Shown here piece by piece: positions 34,357 through 42,420 of a stretch of 64,000 bases of DNA. Positions within the stretch are counted from its first letter, which is position 1. Each line of letters starts with the position of its first letter. Below the pieces are notes generated by a model. The model searched no databases. It worked only from the letters and a program-made list of their open reading frames with translations, and was not told the DNA's origin. The translations under genes and the position numbers were made by a program. This stretch comes from Fictibacillus nanhaiensis (lineage in GTDB: Bacteria; Bacillota; Bacilli; Bacillales; Fictibacillaceae): the NCBI RefSeq assembly GCF_023715445.1, contig NZ_JAMBOD010000001.1, positions 496,001 through 560,000 on the forward strand. The letters run 5' to 3'.

Positions 34357-35610
34357 TTATGCTTTATGGCCGCCTAAAAGACGGCTTCTGTATAGAGCGG
34401 TTCCTCCTTTTGTATAAGAAACAGCCCGTAAGAGAGAGTTCGAACCGTATTTTTGCCTGATATCGTCCATAACATAGCCAATTTTCCTTTTTTTCGGATG
34501 ATCTAACGAAAAGAGAGTCAGCTGTGTTTCCGTATCTTCACAGACGTTTGACAAGGCGATTGAGATTTTGCGTACGGTCTGTCCCTGATAAAAGGTTCGA
34601 AACAATTCCAGACAAACTTCATAAAGCTCCATCGTAATATTAGACGGCTGATCAATCGTTTTAGACCTGTAAAAGCCTCCTCCTTCATCCTTGCTGTACC
34701 CTACGCCAAAGCTTATCGTTCGGCCTGCTTTTCCAGCTCTTCTCGTACGCCTTGCCACCTCTTCACACATTTCTAAAATGACGTGTTTAATCTCCGTAAT
34801 ATCCGTATAGTCTCTAAGCAAGATCTGGCTTTTTCCATAGCTGATCTGCCCTTGCATGATGGGTGCACCAATTTCGGACAAGTCAATTCCCCATGCATGA
34901 TAGTAAAGCTGGTTTCCCATGATGCCGAATTTTTTCTCTAAAAGTTCGAGCGGATAATGTGCCAGGTCACCGACTGTTACGATACCCATCCTGTTTAGTG
35001 TCCGTTCCACCCGTGAACCGATTCCCCACATTTTGCTTAAAGGGGACAGTGGCCATAATTTCGTTGCTACATCTTCATATTTCCATTCGGCTACGCCTTT
35101 TTTCTTCGCTTCCAGATCCAAACAAAGTTTTGACATCAGCATGTTCGGGCCGATTCCGATCGCACATGGCAATCCGAATTCCCTCCAAATATCCCGGCGG
35201 ATTTTCTCAGCTAATTCCTGAGCGCTTCCCCATAATTTTTCTGTTCCGTCTGCTTGAAGAAAGCTTTCATCTACACTGTACGTGTGGATGGATTCAGGCG
35301 GGACATAACGGTGCAGCAGCTTTGTGATTTCCATTGATCTCTCAAGAAAAAACGCCATTTGAGCGTTCACAACAATAATGTTTTTATTCTTCGGAATCTC
35401 AAACAGGCGGTTGCCAGTCCGGATTCCGAAATCTGCTTTCAGCCGCGGTGAGGCAGCAAGAACGACACTTCCCTGCCGTTCTGTATCTCCGACCACTGCT
35501 AAGTAGCACGTAAGCGGGTTTAACCCTAAACGGACAGCAGCACAGCTGGCATAAAAACTTTTCATATCCATACACAAAATGGTGCGCCTCGGCATATCCT
35601 CATAGTTCAT
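34357..35610 (-). CDS. yqjW: Y-family DNA polymerase (UvrX/YqjW type)
   Basis: A 417-aa lesion-bypass polymerase. Catalytic acidic residues are in CMDMKSFYASCAAV (motif I) and YSVDESFLQ (motif III, about residue 117). PCAIGIGPNMLMSKLCLDLE and WGIGSRVERTLNRMGI (HhH thumb) follow. The end lacks a clear clamp-binding box, although QLTLFS near residue 378 is a good beta-clamp candidate. It forms an SOS unit with yolD; two LexA boxes lie upstream. A second Y-family gene, dinB, is at 42421. Confidence 0.93.
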   Translation of the reverse strand: MNYEDMPRRTILCMDMKSFYASCAAVRLGLNPLTCYLAVVGDTERQGSVVLAASPRLKADFGIRTGNRLFEIPKNKNIIVVNAQMAFFLERSMEITKLLHRYVPPESIHTYSVDESFLQADGTEKLWGSAQELAEKIRRDIWREFGLPCAIGIGPNMLMSKLCLDLEAKKKGVAEWKYEDVATKLWPLSPLSKMWGIGSRVERTLNRMGIVTVGDLAHYPLELLEKKFGIMGNQLYYHAWGIDLSEIGAPIMQGQISYGKSQILLRDYTDITEIKHVILEMCEEVARRTRRAGKAGRTISFGVGYSKDEGGGFYRSKTIDQPSNITMELYEVCLELFRTFYQGQTVRKISIALSNVCEDTETQLTLFSLDHPKKRKIGYVMDDIRQKYGSNSLLRAVSYTKGGTALYRSRLLGGHKA

Positions 35611-35637
35611 TTGTCATACAAACCCCCTTATTTTTTA

Positions 35638-35651
35638 CGAACATCTGTTCT
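35638..35651. promoter_or_regulatory. LexA (SOS) box 1
   Basis: CGAACATCTGTTCT, matching CGAACNNNNGTTCG in all but the last position. It lies just downstream of the yqjW transcription start region. Confidence 0.85.
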
Positions 35652-35665
35652 TTATATGTATACCC

Positions 35666-35695
35666 ATTTTAACCGAATGTATGTTCTTATAACAA
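35666..35695 (-). promoter_or_regulatory. yqjW promoter containing LexA box 2 (35674-35687)
   Basis: TTGTTA (complement of 35690-35695), 18 bp, TAAAAT (complement of 35666-35671). CGAATGTATGTTCT at 35674-35687, a second LexA box with one deviation per half, lies between the two hexamers, so bound LexA would block polymerase. Confidence 0.75.
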
Positions 35696-35723
35696 TGGTA
35701 ATTTTTTCAGCATTTTTTGCAGA

Positions 35724-35752
35724 TTGACGTTTTTAGTTCAAAAGTCTAGGAT
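35724..35752 (+). promoter_or_regulatory. Sigma-A promoter of yqzH
   Basis: TTGACG at 35724-35729, 17 bp, TAGGAT at 35747-35752, ending 25 bp before the yqzH ATG. The LexA boxes are 40-90 bp upstream, so LexA control of this promoter is less direct than for yqjW. Confidence 0.65.
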
Positions 35753-35777
35753 TTATAAGGAAAGAAAGGTGAAAAAA

Positions 35778-35978
35778 ATGAATCGTGTGCTGTTAAGAAA
35801 AATGATTTCAGGTGCATTAAAGGATTATCTATGGGATGAAGAGGATTGTATGCTGACAGATCAGGAATGGGTTCAGCTGGAAACGAAGATACTGGAACAG
35901 ATAAAAGAAGAAAACCAGGAAGAGGCCATTTACGCTATCATACAGGACGTTGTTTATGATTATTTTACAAATAAATAA
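35778..35978 (+). CDS. yqzH: YqzH-like small protein
   Basis: A 66-aa acidic protein (MNRVLLRKMISGALKDYLWD at the start, AIIQDVVYDYFTNK at the end), helical and soluble. B. subtilis yqzH is divergent from yqjW and LexA-regulated, and both the position and the start sequence fit. ATG 35778 follows GAAAGGTG; the in-frame ATG at 35724 overlaps the promoter and is rejected. Function is unknown. Confidence 0.75.
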   Translation: MNRVLLRKMISGALKDYLWDEEDCMLTDQEWVQLETKILEQIKEENQEEAIYAIIQDVVYDYFTNK

Positions 35979-35979
35979 A

Positions 35980-36007
35980 CAGGTTCTATTCATAAAAACA
36001 GAACCTG
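35980..36007. terminator. Hairpin between yqzH and yqjQ
   Basis: CAGGTTCT (35980-35987) pairs with AGAACCTG (36000-36007). The T-run is weak on both strands, so it may stabilise or terminate. Confidence 0.55.
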
Positions 36008-36051
36008 CCTCTTAACAATTATTTTAGTTTACATAATATAATTATGGTGAA

Positions 36052-36843
36052 TTATTTTTGGCGAAATGATTTTCCGCCGAGTTTTTCAACTAATTTTGGC
36101 ATAACCTGATACACCGTACTTCCGACATTCATCCACCACGGCAGGTTAAGCTCCCGTACAGGACGTTCCATAGCATTAATAATTTTTTCTGAAACATGAG
36201 AAGGCTGGAGCATCAGCTTCTGGACATTTTTCACATAATTGCCTGACTTATCAGCAAGCGTAAAGAAATCTGTAGCGATCGGTCCAGGATTAACAGTTGT
36301 TACATGAACTCCTTTATGTGCTACTTCGAGGCGCAGGCCGTTTGAAAATCCGAGAACAGCGTGTTTTGTTGCGGCATAGACACTCGATTTTGGCGTTGAA
36401 ATCTTTCCAGCCTGTGAAGCGATATTGATGATGTGCCCGTTGCCTCTATAGAGCATATGCGGCAAAACAGCACGCGTACATGCCATCAACCCTAAGACAT
36501 TTGTAGAGAACATGCCTTCAATGTTCTGCCAGGAAGCTTCTGCAAATTCTTCAAAGATCCCGTAACCCGCATTGTTAACTAGTATATGTATGTTTTGCTG
36601 ATCGCTTAATACTTGGCTGAAGACTTGATCCACACCGTCCGGATTCGAAACATCCAATATATAGAAAGGAGCATGAACCCCAGTCTCTTTCAAAATCGTT
36701 TTTTGAACGATTTTCAGCTGGTCTTCCCTTCTTGCGAGCAGAACAGGAAATGCCCCCTTTTTCGCTGCATCCATCGCCAAGTGGGCACCAAGGCCACCTG
36801 AAGCACCCGTAATCACAACCACTTTATTTTTGAGTGCACTCAT
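36052..36843 (-). CDS. yqjQ: Short-chain dehydrogenase/reductase YqjQ
   Basis: A 263-aa classical SDR. The NAD(P)-binding TGASGGLG is at residues about 12-19, NNAGYG near 90, and the catalytic Tyr-x-x-x-Lys in SSVYAATKHAVLGFS near 156-160. The substrate is unknown. Its ATG overlaps the stop of yqjP in an ATGA arrangement, so the two are translationally coupled, as in B. subtilis. Confidence 0.9.
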   Translation of the reverse strand: MSALKNKVVVITGASGGLGAHLAMDAAKKGAFPVLLARREDQLKIVQKTILKETGVHAPFYILDVSNPDGVDQVFSQVLSDQQNIHILVNNAGYGIFEEFAEASWQNIEGMFSTNVLGLMACTRAVLPHMLYRGNGHIINIASQAGKISTPKSSVYAATKHAVLGFSNGLRLEVAHKGVHVTTVNPGPIATDFFTLADKSGNYVKNVQKLMLQPSHVSEKIINAMERPVRELNLPWWMNVGSTVYQVMPKLVEKLGGKSFRQK

Positions 36844-37817
36844 CGAACCACTCCTGTTTGACTAAAATAATATAGTCCTTCTTCTTCGGCTTTTGTAATC
36901 CTTCCCTCTGCCTGAAGCAGATCAAGATGGCCCGCCACTTCCGATACAACTAAGCCAAGCTGTTTTTCATATAACTTTGGAAACAGGCGGACACACAATT
37001 CAAATACCGTTAATGGTTCGCCACTGAGCAGGTTTTCAATAACCTTAGCCCGATCATTCTGATCCTGAAATCTTTTATGAATTAATTCATGTGCATTTGC
37101 AAAAGGTTTTCCATGCCCCGGGTAAACCGTCTTCAAATTTAAGCTTAAAAGAGTTTGAAGTGTCTCGCGGTACTGCAGCAATGTTTTTGGACGTTCAGCC
37201 TTATGAATTGCCGGCGGCTCTAGAAGAGCATTGGACGAAATATGCGGTAAAAGAACATCTCCGCCAATAAAAACACCATGCTCCTCATGATAAAGAGATA
37301 AATGATCAGGCGCATGTCCCGGAGTTTTTAAAAAGATAAAACCTTCATGACCCGGAACGCTTTCTCCTGACAATGGTTTGAGATCCGGCGTAAAGGGTGT
37401 TGTAAACGTACGGTACTTCCTTAGTTTCAGCAGTTCCAGCTTTCCTAACGAATCCGGCACACCAAAAGAACTGTACAAATTTGTATAAAATGATTCTGTC
37501 CATTTTATAAAATCACTGTCTCCGCTTACATAAGGAACAGCTTCTTTAAGCATCAGCGTCTGTGTACCTGCTTGCTGAACCTCATAAGAAAGGCCAGCAT
37601 GATCAGGATGATAGTGTGTACAAATATACTGATCCAAATCTTTAAAAGAGAGTCCGTTTTCTTTTAATAAAGCAAGAAGAATCTCTCTCGCTTCATCTGT
37701 CCGCGGTCCAGAATCGATAAGAGTAACCGCATCACCTTTTAGGAGGCAGCAATTGACTGGGCCTACATCGAACGGAGTAGGCAGTGTAATAGGAATTATA
37801 GTTGCAGCTTTTGTCAT
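36840..37817 (-). CDS. yqjP: Metallo-beta-lactamase-fold hydrolase YqjP
   Basis: A 325-aa protein. The zinc motif THYHPDHAGL (HxHxDH) lies around residue 72, with later ligands in KTPGHAPDHLSLYH and YPGHGKP. A C-terminal winged-helix-like part (VVSEAVGHLD-type segment, VVSEVAGHLDLLQAEGRI) follows. The substrate is unknown. I use ATG 37817 (MTKAATII), 5 nt after GGAGGAA. Its 5' region is back to back with the proC T-box leader. Confidence 0.9.
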   Translation of the reverse strand: MTKAATIIPITLPTPFDVGPVNCCLLKGDAVTLIDSGPRTDEAREILLALLKENGLSFKDLDQYICTHYHPDHAGLSYEVQQAGTQTLMLKEAVPYVSGDSDFIKWTESFYTNLYSSFGVPDSLGKLELLKLRKYRTFTTPFTPDLKPLSGESVPGHEGFIFLKTPGHAPDHLSLYHEEHGVFIGGDVLLPHISSNALLEPPAIHKAERPKTLLQYRETLQTLLSLNLKTVYPGHGKPFANAHELIHKRFQDQNDRAKVIENLLSGEPLTVFELCVRLFPKLYEKQLGLVVSEVAGHLDLLQAEGRITKAEEEGLYYFSQTGVVR

Positions 37818-37904
37818 CATTTCCTCCATATAAATACTTGTTGACATGCATATAGAAATCATAGCATAATGTTTTTTAAAATATAAAAGATTTTGATAAT
37901 ATAA

Positions 37905-38137
37905 TTTGCATGGAAAGGGATCAGTAAGCATTCTTCCCCCGTATTAGAGAGTGAAGTCCGCAGGCTGCAAGATTTCACCGGAAAGGAGATGCTGAACCTG
38001 CCCTGGAGCAGTCTGGAGAAATCCAGCGCAGTTCTGCGATACAGACGATATGAGCGGGCAAGCACTTTATGCCAATGAAGGTGGTACCACGGATCACTCC
38101 CATCCGTCCTTTAATTTTAGGACTGGGAGTTTTTTTA
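37905..38137 (+). promoter_or_regulatory. Proline T-box riboswitch upstream of proC
   Basis: The T-box sequence AAGGTGGTACCACGG is at 38078-38092, and a terminator (ACTCCC at 38096-38101 with GGGAGT at 38125-38130, T-run to 38137) follows. In stem I, AGAGAGTG and GAA-CCT precede CCTGGAGCAG; the specifier would be CCU (37997-37999), a proline codon, fitting proC. Uncharged tRNA-Pro should favour the antiterminator. The 5' limit is approximate. Confidence 0.92.
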
Positions 38138-38162
38138 TACTCAAATGGAGGAGGGATCTGTC

Positions 38163-38981
38163 GTGAAAAAAGAAAAAATTACGTTTATTGGTGCAGGTGC
38201 AATGGCAGAGGCAATTATGGAAGGACTAATCAAAACAAATAAATGGCAAGCAGATCTTATCACGATTAAAAACCGCAACAACGCTGAGAGGCTTAATGAG
38301 CTTCAGAATAAATATGGTGTAATCCCTGCCGCAACTATAAAAGAAGCATTATCAGAGGCTGATATCATTTTTTTGGCCGTTAAACCGAAAGATGCCTCCC
38401 AAGCCGTTAAAAATCTGGAACCCTTTATAAAAAAAGAACAGCTCGTTATTTCAGTTATGGCAGGAATACCAACAGAAAAAATTACAGAATGGACAAAAAA
38501 AGAAAATCCAGTACTTCGTGCGATGCCTAATACATCAGCCTCCATCGGTTATTCCGCAACTGCCCTTTCCAAGGGTGCTTTTGCTTCAGCTTCACATGTA
38601 CAAAAAGCAGTTGAGCTGTTTGAGACGATCGGGACAGTCACGCTTGTTCCAGAAGATAAACTTCATATTGTTACAGGTCTGTCTGGCAGCGGTCCAGCTT
38701 ACATTTATTACATTGCAGAAGCGATGCAAAAAGCAGCTGAAGAATTAAGCCTTTCACAAGAAGAAGCAAAAACATTAATTTCTCAAACATTACTGGGTGC
38801 TTCACTGATGCTGAAAAACACATCAGAATCTCCAGTTGAACTTAGAAGAAAAGTAACAAGCCCTGGCGGAACTACCGAGGCTGGTATTGGCAAGCTTGAT
38901 CAATATCAGGTCCATGATGCTTTTTTAGCGTGTATTAAAAAAGCTGTAAAACGTTCTGAAGAATTAGGAAACATAAAATAG
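38163..38981 (+). CDS. proC: Pyrroline-5-carboxylate reductase
   Basis: Reduces pyrroline-5-carboxylate to L-proline. 272 aa. The NADPH-binding FIGAGAMAEAI is at residues about 7-17. The substrate-binding GLSGSGPAYIYYIAEA is near 162-177, and VTSPGGTTEAGI near 228. The start is GTG 38163, which lies 8 nt beyond GGAGGAGGG; the upstream ATG at 38145 would contain that ribosome site. The B. subtilis neighbour-equivalent next to yqjP is proI. Expression is controlled by the upstream T-box. Confidence 0.95.
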   Translation: MKKEKITFIGAGAMAEAIMEGLIKTNKWQADLITIKNRNNAERLNELQNKYGVIPAATIKEALSEADIIFLAVKPKDASQAVKNLEPFIKKEQLVISVMAGIPTEKITEWTKKENPVLRAMPNTSASIGYSATALSKGAFASASHVQKAVELFETIGTVTLVPEDKLHIVTGLSGSGPAYIYYIAEAMQKAAEELSLSQEEAKTLISQTLLGASLMLKNTSESPVELRRKVTSPGGTTEAGIGKLDQYQVHDAFLACIKKAVKRSEELGNIK

Positions 38982-38983
38982 GT

Positions 38984-39322
38984 TCATTGATCAGTTTCTT
39001 GAAAGGAAATATTTTTAAATACACCGCTTGGAGTCAGCGTAATTGTGACAATAACTCCTTTTTCAGATGAACCTTTTTTTAGCAACAGCTTAAACTTTTC
39101 GACAATATCTTCATTTTGAGCCAAATTTCGACCCGTATATAAATAATCAACAATATCGTAATCTGGGTACCGTTTTCCCGTTTCAAAAACAGCCAGTCTC
39201 CCCCACTTTGCATAAGCGGGCTCCTGCATGTCAGGGTAAGCCGCCTCCACAGCAGGTGGGACAAATGTAGTTAAAAGAAAACCTGTTAACAGCAGCGGAC
39301 TTAATTTAAGGAAAATTTTCAT
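38984..39322 (-). CDS. yqzG: YqzG-like secreted protein (DUF3889)
   Basis: A 112-aa exported protein. The signal peptide spans about residues 1-27 (KLSPLLLTGFLLTTFVPPAVEA), so the mature part is about 85 aa. The mature part starts AYPDMQEPAYAKWGRLAVFE, typical of DUF3889. Function is unknown. ATG 39322 follows AAGGAGC; longer in-frame versions to 39466 have a charged, non-secretory leader. It is convergent with proC, only 2 bp apart. Confidence 0.82.
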   Translation of the reverse strand: MKIFLKLSPLLLTGFLLTTFVPPAVEAAYPDMQEPAYAKWGRLAVFETGKRYPDYDIVDYLYTGRNLAQNEDIVEKFKLLLKKGSSEKGVIVTITLTPSGVFKNISFQETDQ

Positions 39323-39459
39323 TTTCAACCAGCTCCTTTTGTTTATTTTGCTCCAAAAACCTTGTTTTTTCTGCAAAAATTGGCGATTAGAAAAAATTGA
39401 CAAGTCCTGGCCTAGGCTTTTATCATTTAATGAAGAGCTAGATTTAGGGAGGGATTTAT

Positions 39460-39639
39460 TTGACACAAACGGAAATTTCCCAAAGATACCTTGAATTGCG
39501 TGTTCAGTTTGAAAAATTCACGAAACGCTCTCTTACAGAAAAAGAGCTTGTTTTTATCCGCTGGTTAACCGAAAAAGGCGCCAACGTAGAAGAACATAAA
39601 CCTTCAGAAAAAAAGAAACGGCTAAAACGACGAAAATAA
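39460..39639 (+). CDS. Small basic protein, 59 aa
   Basis: Starts TTG 39460 (LTQTEISQRYLELRVQFEKF), with GGGAGGGA at about 39447-39454. It ends EKKKRLKRRK, strongly basic, perhaps nucleic-acid binding. The middle has TEKELVFIRWLTEKG. A good terminator (39646-39673) follows directly, supporting a real gene. I do not recognise the family; it could be a yqz-type small conserved protein. Confidence 0.65.
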   Translation: MTQTEISQRYLELRVQFEKFTKRSLTEKELVFIRWLTEKGANVEEHKPSEKKKRLKRRK

Positions 39640-39645
39640 TCTCCG

Positions 39646-39674
39646 CCCCTCCTTGCGTAAGGAGGGGTTTCTTT
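39646..39674 (+). terminator. Terminator after the 59-aa gene
   Basis: CCCCTCCTT at 39646-39654 pairs with AAGGAGGGG at 39659-39667, followed by TTTCTTT. Confidence 0.88.
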
Positions 39675-39749
39675 CATTTCCCTTCCCGATTATTTTCACC
39701 TATACTATCTATAAAACTGTATGAACGGTTCAGGAAGGAGCTCATTTAT

Positions 39750-40514
39750 ATGACATATATTTTTGCCCATAGAGGCTCTAGCAAAGATTGTCCTGAGAAC
39801 ACGATGGCTGCATTTAGAAAAGCAAATGATGACGGCGCAGACGGCATTGAATTGGATGTACAGCTTTCTAAAGATGGCGTTCCTGTTATTATCCATGATG
39901 AAAAACTGGACCGTACAACCAATGCAAAAGGAAATGTTTTTTCATATACATATGAAGAACTTGCAAAGATCGATGCAGGAAGCTGGTTTTCAAAGAAGTT
40001 TTGCCGCGAACCTATACCATCGCTGCAAATGTTTTTAGAATGGATTGCTCCTCTTCCGATGCTTCTTAATATTGAGTTGAAAAATAACGTAATTGAATAT
40101 GGCGGTCTTGAAGAAAAAACATTGCAGCTCCTTCATCAATATGGCATGGAGAAACGGACGGTCATTTCATCTTTTAATCATTACAGCCTAGTTAAAATCC
40201 GGAAGATGAACCCGTACATAGAAACGGCACCACTTTACTCTTCAGGTCTTTTTGAGCCCTGGGAGTATGTAAAGGCCGTATGCTCACAATCCGCTCATCC
40301 AAATTACAAATCACTGCATCCCTACATTTTGGAAGGATTTAAACGCCATAATATACCGATACGTCCTTACACTGTGAACAGCCAAAAGTGGATGGCTTAC
40401 TTTTTTGAGTGGGGCATCGAAGCCATTATTACCGACTATCCAATAGTCGCCAGAAAAGTTCGGCATGGTGACGGTCCTCCGCCTAAAGGCAGATTTCTTC
40501 AAAAATGGCGGTAA
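39750..40514 (+). CDS. Glycerophosphodiester phosphodiesterase (YqiK-like)
   Basis: A 254-aa cytosolic GDPD. Catalytic residues: FAHRGSS (His-Arg), ENTMAAF, ADGIELDVQLSKDGV (Glu-x-Asp) and VIIHDEKLDRTT (His), all in the first 55 residues. The enzyme hydrolyses glycerophosphodiesters to glycerol 3-phosphate and an alcohol. There is no signal peptide, unlike GlpQ. AGGAAGGAG precedes ATG 39750. Confidence 0.92.
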   Translation: MTYIFAHRGSSKDCPENTMAAFRKANDDGADGIELDVQLSKDGVPVIIHDEKLDRTTNAKGNVFSYTYEELAKIDAGSWFSKKFCREPIPSLQMFLEWIAPLPMLLNIELKNNVIEYGGLEEKTLQLLHQYGMEKRTVISSFNHYSLVKIRKMNPYIETAPLYSSGLFEPWEYVKAVCSQSAHPNYKSLHPYILEGFKRHNIPIRPYTVNSQKWMAYFFEWGIEAIITDYPIVARKVRHGDGPPPKGRFLQKWR

Positions 40515-40568
40515 TTCGTTTTACAATGAAATTGAACTTAGCTTTTCTTTGTTAAAAAGATAAAGGAG

Positions 40569-41594
40569 ATGTTTATTATTCAACCGTTATTATTTGAACC
40601 GTTTACGATTCGGGGAGTTACTTTAAAAAACCGAATTGTTATGTCCCCTATGTGCATGTATTCATGCTACGAACAAGATGGAATAGTAACACCGTGGCAT
40701 CTGACTCATTATACGTCCAGAGCAGTCGGACAAACCGGATTAATCATGACTGAAGCAGCAGCGGTAAGTCCTCAAGGAAGAATAAGTCCGGAAGATCTCG
40801 GCATCTGGGACGACAGCCATATCGATGGCCTGTCAGCTCTCGTAAAATCTATTCAGGATAACGGCTCGAAAGCTGCTATACAAATTGCGCATGCTGGCCG
40901 GAAAGCCATGATTGACGGACCGATTATCGCGCCATCCACCATTGCGTTTTCAGATAAAATGAAAACTCCGGAAGAAATGACTCTAGAGCAGATTGAAGAA
41001 ACAGTGAATCAATTTAGAGCTGCTGCTAAAAGAGCAAAATCTGCCGGCTTTGATATTATTGAAATCCATGGAGCACATGGATATCTGATTAATGAATTCT
41101 TATCTCCGCTATCTAATAGAAGAACAGACTCCTATGGAGGGAATCAGCAAAAAAGATACCGGTTCCTACAAGAAATCATTGCTGCCGTCAGACTTGAATG
41201 GGATGGACCGTTATTTGTAAGAATTTCAGCAAATGATTACCATCCAGAAGGAAACACTCCAGAAGACTATGTAACTTATGCTTCATGGATGAAAGAAGAC
41301 GGAGTAGATTTAATCGACTGCAGTTCTGGAGCAGTTGTACCGGCAAAAATTAACGTTTACCCTGGCTACCAGGTGCCTTTCGCAGACAAGATCAGGAATT
41401 CTGCAGATATCGCCACAGCAGCAGTCGGATTAATCACAACAGGACGCCAAGCAGAAGAAATTCTGCAAAATGAAAGAGCGGATCTGATTTTTATTGGCAG
41501 GGAGTTTTTAAAAGATCCATATTGGCCGCGATCAGCCGCTGAAGATTTAGGAATAGACATACAAAGCCCGAAACAGTATGAGCGTGGCTGGTAA
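40569..41594 (+). CDS. namA: NADPH dehydrogenase NamA (old yellow enzyme)
   Basis: A FMN ene-reductase of the YqjM type, about 341 aa. Landmarks are [14 protein letters not shown], the substrate pair His-Ala-His in [30 protein letters not shown] and the [10 protein letters not shown] loop. The annotated ATG 40569 directly touches the AAAGGAG site, with no spacer. ATT codons at 40575 and 40578 are better placed, so the true start may be non-standard. A terminator and a phrase array follow. Confidence 0.93.
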   Translation: MFIIQPLLFEPFTIRGVTLKNRIVMSPMCMYSCYEQDGIVTPWHLTHYTSRAVGQTGLIMTEAAAVSPQGRISPEDLGIWDDSHIDGLSALVKSIQDNGSKAAIQIAHAGRKAMIDGPIIAPSTIAFSDKMKTPEEMTLEQIEETVNQFRAAAKRAKSAGFDIIEIHGAHGYLINEFLSPLSNRRTDSYGGNQQKRYRFLQEIIAAVRLEWDGPLFVRISANDYHPEGNTPEDYVTYASWMKEDGVDLIDCSSGAVVPAKINVYPGYQVPFADKIRNSADIATAAVGLITTGRQAEEILQNERADLIFIGREFLKDPYWPRSAAEDLGIDIQSPKQYERGW

Positions 41595-41618
41595 TAATGA
41601 GATAAAAAAGATAAAAAA

Positions 41619-41663
41619 CTGGCATCTACACCGAACTTCTAGGATGTGATGCCAGCTTTTTTT
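41619..41663 (+). terminator. Terminator of namA
   Basis: CTGGCATC (41619-41626) pairs with GATGCCAG (41648-41655), followed by a T-run to 41663. Confidence 0.85.
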
Positions 41664-41673
41664 ATGATTGATG

Positions 41674-41735
41674 ATAATCCCACGGGAAATAACCATAATC
41701 CCACGAAAAAACACAAGATAACCACAAGTCGACAA
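41674..41735. repeat. Two-unit phrase array (ATAATCCCACG) plus TCGACAAAA phrase
   Basis: ATAATCCCACG starts at 41674 and 41695 (21 bp apart), the reverse complement of the phrase at 13747 and 13767. It is followed by AACCACAAGTCGACAAAATC at about 41720-41739. It lies between the namA terminator and the convergent PAP2 gene. Confidence 0.75.
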
Positions 41736-41749
41736 AATCCGGCAAACGG

Positions 41750-42403
41750 CTATGATTCTTTATCCGTCCATCTGGTCTTTAACAATTCATAAAGCAACAC
41801 ACATAAAAGCAGCCATGTCCCTCCCGCAAGATATCCTCCTAATACATCAGTAGGATAATGAACACCTAAATATACACGGCTGAATCCCACAAGAAAAACG
41901 AATAAAACGGTAAGGCCATAGACGAGTTCCTTATACGAATGCAGGATTTTATAATTTTGAACGAGTAAATAAGACAGCATCCCAAAAAAAGCTATCGAGA
42001 TCATGGCGTGGCCGCTCGGAAAGCTGTAGCCGTTTATTTCAATTACCCGTTCAAATTCGGGTCTGATTCTCTCAAATGATATTTTAAACCAATGATTTCC
42101 GTATCTTACCCCAATCAAACATACCCACAAAACCAATGGCTCTTTCCATTTTTTTTCGGCCAGAAGCCAAATTATCGAAAAGAAAATGAGAATTCCATAT
42201 TGATAGGGTCGGGAAGCTGAATTGGTGATGAATATAAAGAACGAGTTCAATCCTGATTGATGCAAGTCAGACACATTCTTCATTGACCAAACATCCACAA
42301 CTTCAATAAATGGCTTCTTATACAGAAAAGCAAACAGAAAAAAGAATACCATAAAAACGATAATTAAAATGCCCGTCCTTGCCACATTATTTTTATGGAT
42401 CAT
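41750..42403 (-). CDS. Phosphatase PAP2 family membrane protein
   Basis: A 217-aa membrane phosphatase with about six helices. The three acid-phosphatase motifs are present: KISFERIRP, PSGHAMIS and SRVYLGVHYPTDVLGG, with the catalytic histidines. Candidate substrates are undecaprenyl pyrophosphate or phosphatidic acid; sequence alone does not choose. It lies 17 bp downstream of dinB, on the same strand. Confidence 0.92.
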   Translation of the reverse strand: MIHKNNVARTGILIIVFMVFFFLFAFLYKKPFIEVVDVWSMKNVSDLHQSGLNSFFIFITNSASRPYQYGILIFFSIIWLLAEKKWKEPLVLWVCLIGVRYGNHWFKISFERIRPEFERVIEINGYSFPSGHAMISIAFFGMLSYLLVQNYKILHSYKELVYGLTVLFVFLVGFSRVYLGVHYPTDVLGGYLAGGTWLLLCVLLYELLKTRWTDKES

Positions 42404-42420
42404 TATAAATCCCGCTCCTG

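Noticed and set aside
37901-37931. Upstream in-frame extension of yqjP to 37931
   Set aside because: It would run into the T-box leader and lacks a ribosome site; ATG 37817 has GGAGGAA.
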